From NCBI RefSeq assembly GCF_027475565.1, contig NC_069382.1, forward strand, positions 64,882,786 through 64,946,785: a stretch of DNA of 64,000 nucleotides. The letters are read 5' to 3'. Below are positions 1 to 10,600 of this stretch, in pieces; position 1 is the stretch's first letter, and every line of letters starts with the position of its first letter. A model generated the notes under the pieces. That model saw only the letters and a list, made by a program, of their open reading frames with translations. It ran no database searches and was not told where the DNA came from. The translations under genes and the position numbers were made by a program. The stretch is from Acinonyx jubatus (Eukaryota; Chordata; Mammalia; Carnivora; Felidae).

Positions 1-538
1 CAAAACCAATCACTGAGACATCAGGGATGCAGCAAGGAAAGTTTATCTGAGAGGCAGCCAAGAGAGGGAAGACAAAGCTCAAATTCGCCTCCCTGAGCAG
101 GGAGAGAACAGTTTTTTATAATCATAGGGGTTGAGATTACATACATATTGATGAACTCATGAACTCATGAAGAAAGATGGAGCAAGCACCCTGAGCAAAC
201 GTATATATAACATACATCCCATGTTCACTTTGGGATGGTGACAACACCAAAATGGGGCAAGGTTCAGCCCCTGACATCAGGAGGTTATCTTAGGACAAGG
301 AGAAGGGGTTACAGGCATGCTCTGAGAGCTGGTATAAACTGGATGAGGTCTTGGATTCATGTTGGGTAAGGAATGCAGACCCTTGCTTTTTCATAGGCTG
401 GAACCGTATCAGTTGACCTTGAGTCCAGGCTTCTGCAGACAGCTAGTGGGTTACTTAGAGGGGTCTGAACATACACAATAGCAGATTAGGGGAAAACGGT
501 TCTCTGAAAAAGAAGCTTTCAACTTTCTGCTAGTTTCA
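1..538 (-). mobile_element. Retroviral-type LTR, minus strand, cut by the left edge
   Basis: Read on the minus strand, the segment has LTR architecture. A promoter-like TATAAAA box (complement of 106-123) is followed about 70 bases later by a GATAAA polyadenylation-like motif (complement of about 37-50) and a short T/G-rich end. Upstream lies a roughly 400-base U3-like region. The minus-strand 5' end may be the TGAAAC at 538. I saw no internal gag, pol or env sequence next to it, so it is either a solo LTR or the internal part lies beyond the window. It resembles an ERV1-type LTR, but the family is not identified. Confidence 0.5.
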
Positions 539-775
539 ACCTCATTAAATCTATGGGGCATGACTTCACCTTTGCTACCTTTTTCTTCATAAACTATTGT
601 CACAGACTTGTGTTTCTAACTTGGTCACTAGATATCTCTTTAATATATAATACATCAACCAAACAAGCCTATCAGGGAGGCCATTGGTATGGTGACATAC
701 CTATATAACAGCAGTGGCAGGCCCTCAGGTGTGGCTAGAGAAAAACCCAAATATGCTGCTGCCCAATAGTTCTGG

Positions 776-1000
776 GTTTTTTTTTTTATTTTTTTTAACG
801 TTTATTTATTTTTGAGACAGAGAGAGACAGAGCATGAACGGGGGAGGGGCAGAGAGAGAGGGAGACACAGAATTTGAAACAGGCTCCAGGCTCTGAGCGG
901 TCAGCACAGAGCCCAATGCGGGGCTTAAACTCACAGACCGTGAGATCATGACCTGAGCCGAAGTCGGACGCTTAACCGACTGAGCCACCCAGGTGCCCCA
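776..1000 (-). mobile_element. Carnivore tRNA-Lys SINE (SINEC type)
   Basis: Complete minus-strand copy: T-rich tail and GA-rich belly on the left, tRNA-like head with GAGCCACCCAGGTGCCCC on the right. It is flanked by a 13-base direct repeat, CCAATAGTTCTGG, at 763-775 and 1002-1014. Confidence 0.95.
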
Positions 1001-1014
1001 GCCAATAGTTCTGG

Positions 1015-3989
1015 TTTTTATGTGTCGGAACAATTTATTTTTTCTAAGACACATGCAAATATAAAAGGGATATGGATCATTTTATTTTATTTCTAGTATT
1101 ATTTACATCAAACACTAGGGTAGCAATGAAGAAATGAAGTCAATGAGTAATAAGATGAATTAGCTGTACCAAATCGTTTCAATTTTTTCCTCATTTCTAT
1201 TCTTTCCATTCATCCTTTCTTTCCAAGGAAGTGATTTCTGTTAGAATGTTGATGCTGTAAAGCTTTGAGTTTAGTATCTTGCCAAATATACATTTCCATT
1301 ACAAAATTTCTATTAATAGTGAGAACCTATGGAGTGTTTTTTTGCATTAATTATTAGATTTTTTTAATTGTTTACTAAGTAATATCAGCCAAAACAAAAT
1401 CACTCTTGTTGACAACGTTATATGAAATACAGTGCTTCATCATATGTTAAAATTGCTTTGATTCTAAGTGAATTAGATTATAAAGGTTAAAATACTATGA
1501 CTTTTCTGTTTGACAGTTTATAAATAGGTATTGAAATATTGTGCTAATTTTATATAATTTTGAAACAAGTTATAAGTCTTCATGAATTTAAAATAAGTAT
1601 AAAAATATTCTCAAAAATAATTATTAAAAATATACACATGTTATCTAATAAGATAAATTATGCACTTTGTATCACAAATTAATAAGACAAAACTCAGACT
1701 TAAATATAAAAATAGTGACATTTGATAAGTAACATTTATTTGTTACAAAGAAATAAATATAGTGTCAAAGGCTAGAATTCATCAGCATATGAGTTTGACC
1801 CACTCTTTTATCTACTTAACCAAAAAAAACAAAAAACAAAAAAAAAAAAAACATGGTTTGCTTGTTTGTCATATGATGCTATAATAAATAGTTTTGCTAC
1901 TTAAGAATCACTAAAAATCTTTTTGGATTTACTTCAGCAGCTTCTTTGAAAATGAATTTATTTTTTAGTACTGTGCACAAAATTTGTTCAAATGAATAAG
2001 ATAAAGACAAAGTACCTTAGTGAAATCTCCAAAAAATTGGGAAACTTACTGCAAATATCAAATTCATGTGAAAGACTGAGATTTTTACATGAAAAAAGCC
2101 ACAAAATGTAGATTTTGACATTTTTGTACTGGATCCTTTTTCTCAAATAATCAAATATGCTTTAGCAATTAGGAGATCTATACATATAGAATTTCAATTA
2201 AAGCCATGCAAGTTCTCATTTCCATAAACACATTTCAATTTGTATGATTTAAATCATGTGCATTAATTTTAGCAGCCAGTGTATAGAATATCTATTCAAA
2301 ATTACTGGGTAAAGTGCCTTATTGTTCACATATCTTCTTTGTTTTGATGATGAGGATAAATGACCCTAAATCTGAGTTTTTAGGCGTTTAGACAACGTTT
2401 GATTTGCTGGAGAGCTTCCAATTGTACTCTATTTACATAGGATTTGTAAGGACCTGTAGTTTCAAGATAGTGATATAGTATAAAATTATGCCTGGAAGAT
2501 CCTAAGAGAAGTACATATTTAAAGTAATTTAAACTGTATTTATATTCAGCGAAGATGTATTTCTAGCTTGATAAGTGATAAAAACCACCATTGTATAGAA
2601 ACAATCAAAAACCTGTAAAAATCCTTAAATTTATAGCTTTTTGGGGGGATAGCTGAAAATAAATGAGGACAATCTGTTTTTCTTCAATTTCTCGACCTCT
2701 CCAGAATGATAGACCATAAATAAATGTCACTCGTCCCCTCATTAATACTTTGTAAAGTCCCTCTCTCTTAAGCATGATTGAGAAGTAGGAAGTAAAGGTG
2801 AGCAAATACCATGATTTTTCAGAAAAGGAAAGCTGATTTCTGCCTTTCAATGAAAAATTGCACCTCACAACTTAAAAGGCAAGGAAGACTATTGCAATAG
2901 GGGAAAGACTGAACTCAACTCCACTGAAACAAAAGGCAAATGAGCTACTAAGCACCACGGTGAGCAAATTGAAAGGTACTGAAGGGTAATGGGGTGAAAA
3001 TGATGTTGGTCAATTTGATGAGGCCAAGCGTGTCTGCTCATTGGTGCTTGTTGGAGTTAGCCTCACACCTAAGAGAGACTGGGGTAAGAACATATCTTCC
3101 TTGATGATTACATTTCACAGGGATGGCTCTGAGGTCCTTGAGAAAGGCGTTCCTGGGTGGCATAACTGGCCAGATGATTTACATCTCTAAGGGGCAGAGA
3201 AAGAATTTCCAATAGCAAATTTTCAAAGCAAATGCTCTAAGAAAAAGGTCAGAGAACTATAATCTAGACAGGTTTTGTCTAAAATTTGGTCAAACTGAGC
3301 GGAACATTAAGGCCGTCTATGTCAGATGTAAGTCCCTCTGATTTCTTAGTGAGAAAATGGTGTCAGAGTTGACAAGTGTTCCTTAGAAGGTTTTCTTTCT
3401 CATAAGTATTTCTACTAAGCATTTTGGTGGTTAAAGACACATTTGAATTAAAATGTTCCCTATTAAAATGTAAATTCTCTCTTGGAAATCAGGCTTGTTC
3501 ACAGATTAGTACTGTGAATGACTTACATGGGATAATCAGATTGCTTTCCTTCTGGCTGAGAAATGTGTCCTGAGAATTGGTATTTTGATTGGATGTTAAA
3601 AAGAGAGAAGAAATGATCATTGTTCTACATGATAAACTTGGAGAAGACAGACCCAGTAGGATGCTACCATCAGGAACTAGGAATTTACATTTGGGAATGA
3701 CAAACTTGACTCAATTTTACATTATTATTTTTTTTTTGTACTTTAAGAGCATCAATTGTCATAGTTATAGAAACTCCTCCCTTCGTTATTTATGGAAGCT
3801 ACAGAGAAGATAAAAAATACAGTGGTAATTTACAAATTCACCCATATATAAATGGGAACAATTTTCATGTATTCTTTGTGTAATTATTTTATGCTTAATA
3901 TTGTGAACCTAGAAAGGAGAATCCAATAGTTCACATTTAAATAACTAAAGCATGGTGAAGGGATGTAAAATCGGCAGTGTGGTATTTCC
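1015..3989. other. AT-rich intronic sequence, nothing recognised
   Basis: No exon, RNA gene or clear repeat was recognised. There is an A-rich run near 1826-1851. The slightly more GC-rich part at 2950-3250 has no open frame of note. Confidence 0.5.
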
Positions 3990-4209
3990 ATGATGAGGCA
4001 ATTTTGTATAAAGGGCCAGAGAATAAATATTTTAGGTTTTGTATACCATAAGGTTTCTGTAATGACTACTCAGCTCTGCCTATATAACTGAAATCAGCCA
4101 TAGACAATACAGTAATACAGGAATATACCTGTGTTCCAATACAACTTTACTTACAAAAACAACCGGTGGGCCTGATTTGGTGTGTGGGCATCATTTGCCA
4201 AGCCCAGGA
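3990..4209 (+). mobile_element. Old nonautonomous hAT-like (MER-type) DNA transposon
   Basis: The segment AAAGGGCCAGAGAATAAATA... TTTACTTACAAAAACAACCG... GGGCATCATTTGCCAAGCCC matches a widespread old mammalian MER element ending in TTTGCCAACCCCTG. The left terminal repeat is badly decayed. The subfamily is not resolved. Confidence 0.6.
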
Positions 4210-4439
4210 CTACGGGAACATTAACTGATGTGAAGAAGGCTCTTAATATGCTCAACTCTTACAGCATACCTGAGTTAATACTCTAGTTGCAAACATATGG
4301 TCATTTGCATGGAGTAAAAAAAAAAAAAAAACAGGAGGCTAAGAGCTGAGAATTTGTCAGTAAACTTGAAAGTGACAAGGAAAAGAAAGGCTCTCTAGAC
4401 AGAAATGTCTTTAGAGTTGAAAAGGGCAATTCATTAGCT

Positions 4440-5390
4440 GATTAGAGCTTGACTGGCTTGAGAATAGCCAACTCCCTTTTTTGTAATTTTCTGTTCATCA
4501 ATCTTGAAAGCTTTTGACCTGTGCATCAGAAAGGAGATTCCCAGGCTCACAGCTGACACTACTTACTAAACCTGATGCTTTCCCAATTGTAAATGAATAA
4601 ATTGGTATTCCACTATAAACAAAAGTATCCTGTGATTTTGATTAGCTCAGTCAATCCCCAATAGCTTAATTAATTCTGGATGAATTGTTAAATTTGTTTC
4701 TGAATTCGCATAGCTGAGACCCAGTCTTCTGAAGCTATGAAGAGCTGCCAAAATGAACAGCCAGCGTTCAATTCTCCATCTTTCAGGTCTGTTCGCTGCA
4801 ACATAATAGGGAGACTCTAACTCTGTAAAACTTCATAGTGTAGGCGAATGCTCTGGATCCCAGTTTCAGTTTTATCAGTTAATAGCAGTGTGTTAAGGCA
4901 AACAACAATCTTCTCCTTTACCTGAATTGTTTTAATTAGGCAAACAATACTAAAATCTTTTCCAGTCTGAAATGCTCAAAATCTATATTACATTGCATGG
5001 AGGGAATAGTTAATTCATTTAGCTCTGCCGACTGACTGTAATCTAAAAATTGGTGACAAAATTTCAATTTATTAAAGACAGAGCAAATACTGTGTCATTT
5101 GATTGACTCCAACATTAACATCCTGGGGTTTCCTTGAGATAAGTTGAAGGAACGAACACAGGTTAACATTCTATCCTTATATCTGTAATAGCTTTTTAAC
5201 ACAGCACTGAACACACTGTGAACATACAGGAAATGGGTAGTGATTAGCTGATTGCTTTGCCCTGAGTGACAAATGAGGATTCACAGGCGAACTCTTCACG
5301 TTAGATTCTTTCCTTCGCATGTCTATGCAATTTCTCCTCGTAATTTATTACACTGAATTCCATTTATAGGTGATCATACTGAAGCTTTTA
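4440..5390. promoter_or_regulatory. Candidate conserved noncoding element (possible enhancer)
   Basis: About 950 bases with no recognisable repeat and a complex composition unlike the flanking DNA. It holds homeodomain-type motifs (CTTAATTAATTC at 4665-4676, TTTTAATTAGGCAAACAAT at 4930-4948) and a TALE-like TCATTTGATTGACT near 5095-5108. No usable reading frame was seen. Regulatory function is inference; conservation was not computed. Confidence 0.35.
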
Positions 5391-5884
5391 AAAGATTATT
5401 AGAGATAGATTTATTCAGTATTTCATGTATTCAGTAATTTAGGCATTTAGAGAGTAATTTCAGATTTTCTCAAATCACACATGGTATTTATTCCACAAAT
5501 TGTACAGTAGAAAGATATTTGATTATTTCAACATTTCATTATATTTTTCTTGATTTTTTGAAGGTAGAAAGTGATTATCATTATGTTCAATAGGCTTTGT
5601 TTTTTTTTAACATGCATATTAAGTACATTAAAGGCACTTAGTTTGTATGTAAGAGTAGAACTAAAGTAGAGCCTAAATTCCCTTATGGGTCATGAGCCTG
5701 GATTTTTCTTCTTATGTTTAAGTAATATCAATGAAAATCAAACCAATACAATTTATATAAGCAGCGCCTTTTTCAAACAGATCATAATGTTATATTTCTA
5801 TACATGGTAAAATGAGACCTATTTTAACTTAAACATACTTCAATAGCTCTTCATTAGTAGTAACAGCTGTGGCATATCCAGAAT

Positions 5885-6030
5885 TTACTAAAGACCAGGC
5901 ACAGTAATAAGTATTTTAAAATATCATATTTTCACAATATTCTTAAGAGTTAGGCACCATCTTTATTGTAGAGATGGAAAAATTGAGAGTTTAAATCACA
6001 GAGTTGAAATAACTTGTCAAAAGTCTTCTG
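5885..6030 (+). repeat. MIR element, left part
   Basis: ACTAAAGACCAGGCACAGTA, then TTCACAATATTCTTAAGAG, TAGAGATGGAAAAATTGAGA and AACTTGTCAAAAGTC follow the order of the MIR core (ACTATGTGCCAGGCACT... GATGAGGAAACTGAG... AACTTGCCCAAGGTC). A SINE interrupts it at 6031. Confidence 0.6.
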
Positions 6031-6240
6031 GGGGTGCCTGAGTGGCTCAGTCGGTTGAGCGTCCAACTTCGGCTCAGGATAAGATCTCACAGTTCACAAG
6101 TTCAATCCCCATGTCGGGCTCTGTGCTGACAGCTCGGAGCCTGGAGCTTGCTTTGATTCTGTGTCACCCTCTCTTTCTGCCCTTCCCCCACTCACGCTCT
6201 CTCCCTCAAAAATATAAATAAACGTAAAAAGTGTTTTTAA
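6031..6240 (+). mobile_element. Carnivore tRNA-Lys SINE inserted in a MIR
   Basis: Full plus-strand copy from GGGGTGCCTGAGTGGCTCAG to an A-rich tail. Flanked by AAAAGTCTTCTG (6019-6030) and AAAAGTCTTCCG (6241-6252), a duplication with one mismatch. Confidence 0.94.
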
Positions 6241-6599
6241 AAAAGTCTTCCGAATAGTGTGCATTAGAAATCAAAGGTATCCAAGTCATGTCTCAAATGT
6301 GAGTCTTCTTGATGATGTATTTCATGCTTTTATCCTCCATGCTCTTCAGACTTCATTGTCATTAGCGTGTATCTTTTTAAGATGATTGCTTTGCAAGATA
6401 CCCTAAGATAGTATTTTTTTTCTTCTCTGTAATTGTGATCAAAGACCAGAACTCTTCCCTTTGCATTAGCCATACTTAGTGCGTTGGGGAAAGTTCCTAT
6501 TTGATCACCAAATGGCTGGTGAAGTTTCATTGATCTCTTTCTCACGTAATAGAATTACAAATGAGTGGGAGTGGAAAAGAGACAAAGGAAAAAAAAAAG

Positions 6600-6656
6600 C
6601 AGGATCATAACATCATTACCTCTTAGGGTGGTTGTGAAGACTAAATGAATCAAATA
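6600..6656 (-). repeat. MIR element, part A, split by a DNA transposon
   Basis: TTACCTCTTAGGGTGGTTGT and GAAGACTAAATGAATCAAAT match the reverse of the MIR core. The match resumes beyond the Tigger-like element at 7810. Confidence 0.6.
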
Positions 6657-7628
6657 CAGTAAAATCTTGGTTTGTGAGCATAATTCATTCCAGAGACATG
6701 TTTGTAATCCAAAGTGCTTGTATATCAAAGCGAATTTCCCCATAAGAAATAATGGAAACTCAGATGATTTGTTCCATAACCCAAAAATATTCATATAAAA
6801 ATGATTATAAAGGGTGCCTGGATGGCTCAGTCAGTTAAACGTCAGACTTCTGCTCAGGTCATGATCTTACAGTTCACAAGTTTGAGCCCTGCGTTGGGCC
6901 CTGTGCTAACAGCTCAGAACCTGGAGCCTGCTTCTGATTCTTTGTCTCCCTCTCACTCTGTCCCTCTCTCTCCCTCTCTCCCTCTCTCCCTCTCTCCCTC
7001 TCTGTCCCTCTCTCTCTCTCTCTCCCTCTCTCTTTCACACACACACACACACACACACATACACACACACACACAAATAAATAAACATTAATTTTTTTTA
7101 AGTTTATAGTACTTAATATAATACAAAATAATGAAAATACAACATATAAAGAAAAACAAATTAACTTACGCTTACCTTTGAAAATCTTCATGGCTGGTGT
7201 AAGGAAGACAAGAGAGAGGAGGGTTATTGTGTAGGATGATCTTCACTATCACTAATAGAATCCCTGCTATATATTGGCTCAATGGAATCTTTTTCTGCAT
7301 GGGAGCCATTGTATATGATGCACAAATATTGGCTACAGTACAGTATTAATAAACTCTTTTAACCATATTTAATGTGACTGGCAATAAGGCAGTGGAGGAG
7401 GGTCTATGTCTGCTGGCAGCCTGACCTAGAATGAAGCAAAGCATTCCTAAGCTTACTCTTGTGTGGAAAAGTAAAGAACTGTCCATAGGTGCTTTGAAAT
7501 GCCAAAAAAAATGCACTAGTGCCAGTTGTGGGCACCTTCCAATGTTCTGAAAAACCACTAATTTCTGCGAAACACTGTGGCCTGAGACAGAGCATCCAAG
7601 CATGGGAGACTGTCACCCACAATCCTAC

Positions 7629-7660
<32 letters not shown>

Positions 7661-7809
7661 GAACAACTGGCTCAGTTGTGATATGTTCAGTGTCACATAC
7701 TACTCATAGCAAGACATCGCTCGTTTATCCAGTTAAAATGTATTAGAAATGTTTGCTCGTCTTGCAGAACACTAGCAGAACAGGTTACGCACAATCCAAG
7801 GTTTTATTA
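6657..7809. mobile_element. Tigger-like nonautonomous DNA transposon with a nested SINE
   Basis: The left end CAGTAAAATCTTGGTTTGTG and the reverse complement of the right end (TAATAAAACCTTGGATTGTG) form a terminal inverted repeat, and both sides carry the TA duplication typical of Tc1/mariner-Tigger elements (6655-6656 and 7810-7811). A SINE fills 6812-7100 and a (GA)n run lies at 7628-7661. The interior (7340-7620) shows only short open frames and no transposase, so it was probably mobilised in trans. The subfamily name is uncertain. Confidence 0.8.
6812..7100 (+). mobile_element. Carnivore tRNA-Lys SINE with an expanded CT/CA tract
   Basis: Plus-strand SINE head at 6812 (GGGTGCCTGGATGGCTCAG). 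The belly has expanded into a (CCCTCT)n/(CT)n tract (about 6960-7036) followed by (CA)n to about 7075, then AAATAAATAAACATTAA. It lies inside the Tigger-like element. Confidence 0.93.
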
Positions 7810-7875
7810 TACTTAGAACAGTGTCTAACAAATAGTAAGTGCTGAATAAATGCTGACAGCTACTTTCTATTTTTT
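7810..7875 (-). repeat. MIR element, part B
   Basis: ACTTAGAACAGTGTCTAACA and AATAGTAAGTGCTGAATAAA match the next portion of the reversed MIR after 6656. This shows the Tigger-like element jumped into this MIR. Confidence 0.65.
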
Positions 7876-8979
7876 ACCTTAGTCCTCCAAGGAGCACTCA
7901 CTTGTAAAGAGATTTTAAACTGGATATAATATAGCTTGAAATATCAATACCTTATTATTCCAGCTTATATATCTATAATGTTAAAATCATCCAGTTGTCT
8001 CTACCTTTGAAGTTTTCCAAATTGAAATGTTAAAATTAACTTGATTACTTTGGGTAATCATCACCCAGCTCTTTGTTGGATACAATTTTTGTTAGGTCAA
8101 ATTTCAAAGTGAAATTATTCCTCATAAAAAAGAATTATTTCCCAAATTGTTACTGTCATACATATCACTGAATGAATAGACTTATTCTTCCCATATTTCA
8201 GTTTAAAATTCAACTGTATATAATTTATTTGAAAGAGAGAAATTAAATATACTTGAAGAGAAAAGTTGAATGGTAATTGTACTACATTTATAAGATCGTG
8301 GAAAGAGCATCAAAATCATGACTAAAAAAAAATGTGACTTAATATTGTAACATGTAAGATGTCTTTCAGTGTTATCAAAATATAGTCCTGTCTATAATTC
8401 TGTATTGTCCTTATTACAGAATTATAAAGAGATGACAAAATGAATTTCCAATTTTGTACAAGAAACTTTGCTCAGTTGTACAGAAAATCTCTTATTGAAA
8501 AGTCTTTTTAAAATATCTTCCCATAACTTTTAGATCCCTCCAATGACACAGGAAAAAATGACCTTTTTATTTTAACTAACTGCTACATACTTTATTTATG
8601 CTTATGATTATAACTCCTTCTGGTTTCCTTCACAATTTGTGGTGGAAATAATTCCATTTTCACTTGTATTCTCAGAATTTTCCTCTCTACTGATTCTTTT
8701 TTTTTTTAGGATAAACTCAGTATTTTTTTTAATCCTAATTCCAAAACCAGATTCTCCCAAATTAGACCTCTTCTTTCCCCCACCCCTCACCCTCGCTGTC
8801 TAATGTATTAAAGATCTAGAAAATATATGCATTGCTACACTCTGCCTTCTCTGTGTCATTTTCGGCTTCCACAAGGCACATGGATAACTTTGTCTTTGGA
8901 AACATGAACTGGCGGGGCAAGTTTGTGTAGAAGAGACTTTATTTACCAATGGGGAAAGAAACTATATATGTGAATTCTC
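7876..8979. other. AT-rich intronic sequence, nothing recognised
   Basis: No exon or confident repeat was seen. A short pyrimidine-rich stretch near 8690-8795 has no recognisable coding meaning. Confidence 0.5.
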
Positions 8980-9690
8980 CCTCCAGGAATATAGGAATTT
9001 ATGTTGCTTCATATTCTTCCTGACGCTTGCTATCACGAGACTTTGTAATTTGTGCCAGTGTGAAAGTTTTGGCTTAAACCTGCTTCTCCCTGATTACACA
9101 TATTGTTAAATACTTTTTAGATTTTCCTTAGCCATATGGATTAATTAATTCATAGAGTATTTGTTCAAGTCTTTGTTTGGTGGTTCTTTGGACTTTGTCA
9201 TTTACTTATTGATTTTTAGGTGATCTTTATTCATTCTACATATGAGCTTGTTTTGCGGATGACAAGTATCTTTTCCTGCTTGGCAGCTTACATTTTTGGT
9301 CTCTTAAAAGTATATTTTGAGGAATAGGTCATGTAAATTATCATGTGGTTAAACTTGTAAATCATTTCCCTTGTGGTGAGTTTGATGTTGCTGTTGTTTT
9401 TGTTTGTTTTCATTTTGATTTTTTGTTTTTGTTTTTTTCCTGTGCCTTAAAAAATCTTTCTCTACCCCAGGGTTATGAAGATATTCTTTTATGTTATCAG
9501 GCATTCTTGAAGTGTCAAGGTATAATGTTAAACTTTAATAGTTACATTTAAACACTTTCTTTGCTCTGCTTTCCTTCACACATCTTTGAGCTTCCACCTA
9601 GGAGCATTTTCCTTCGCCAGAAGAATCTCCTGCAGAATTTACTTTAAGACAAGTTTACTAGAGATCAATGTTCTTATTGTTTTTAAAAAC
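8980..9690 (-). mobile_element. Old LINE-1 (L1M-like) remnant, ORF2 3' region
   Basis: Order of motifs on the plus strand: TTGTCATTTACTTATTGATT, then GATGACAAGTATCTTTTCCT, then GCAGCTTACATTTTTGGTCT and a TTGTGGT... segment. This is the familiar antisense image of the C-terminal ORF2 / 3' region of old mammalian L1s. Many stops are present and there is no coding capacity. Confidence 0.5.
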
Positions 9691-9699
9691 GTATTTATT

Positions 9700-9910
9700 G
9701 GGGCGCCTGGCTGGCTCAGTCGGTTAAGCGTCCGACTTCAGCTCAGGTCATGATCTCACAATCCGTGAGTTAAAGCCCCGTGATGGGCTCTGTGCTGACA
9801 CCTCAGAGCCTGGAGCCTGCTTCATATTCTGTGTCTCCCTCTCTCTCTGCCCCTCCTCTGCTCATGCTCTGTCTCTCTCTGTCTCAAAAATAAAAACATT
9901 AAATTTTAAG
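9700..9910 (+). mobile_element. Carnivore tRNA-Lys SINE
   Basis: Near-consensus head GGGCGCCTGGCTGGCTCAGT, then a CT-rich belly and AAAAATAAAAACATTAAA. No convincing target-site duplication was found. It sits within or between old LINE-1 segments. Confidence 0.93.
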
Positions 9911-10600
9911 AATATCCTTTCTCTTTGATTTTTCTCTAATTTTACTACTAAGTGTCTAGGTGTAGATTATTCTAGTTTTTTGTTTTCTTTGGTTCACATT
10001 TGATGATCTTCAATCTGATGATTGGTGTCTTTCAATGGAAAATCCTCAGGTACTATTTCTTCAAATACGTATTGCTTTTGTTTTATTTTCTTTGTTTTCT
10101 CCTTTTGAGGTTCCACACAAACCTATTTTTGTTACCCTCGCCCATATTTTCAACTCTTTATCTTTTTGCTTTTCATTCTGTAGTGTTTCTTTTAATCTCT
10201 TCCCTAGTTTACTAATTCTCTTTTCTACTGTGTCTAATCTGTTATGTCCAACAATTTAATTCTTAATTTCACTTATTACATTTTCTACTTATATAATTTC
10301 TACTTGGCTCTTCCATGCATTTATAATGTTTATTGATTGCATGTCTAAGGTCTTTGTCAAATTTCCTAACTTGATTATATTTTCATAAACAATACATTTT
10401 ATAATTCTGGTGAGTTTGTTACTACTGTGTGGTATTTCTGCTTATTCTCATCATGTTGTCTTCTCTCTGTGAATGCCATATTATCCTTAATTGTTTATTG
10501 GGAATTTTATTTTCAGAATTGCTTATAATAATGATCGGATGAGTAGGATGATATTATTTTACTATACAGGGGAAGATTTTATATTTTATGAGACACCTAG
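9911..10600 (-). mobile_element. Old LINE-1 remnant, probable continuation
   Basis: A T-rich block with features such as TATTTCTTCAAATACGTATT, CTTCCATGCATTTATAATG and TTGGCTC resembles the antisense image of an old L1 5' region. Assignment rests on composition and phrase order only. The short open frames at 10000-10259 are T-rich artefacts. Confidence 0.4.

Noticed and set aside
6801..7191. Open frames of 96-105 codons on both strands across 6801-7191, Ser/Leu- or Arg/Glu-rich
   Set aside because: They lie in the SINE and its CT/CA repeat. Low-complexity tracts lack stops and give false frames on both strands.
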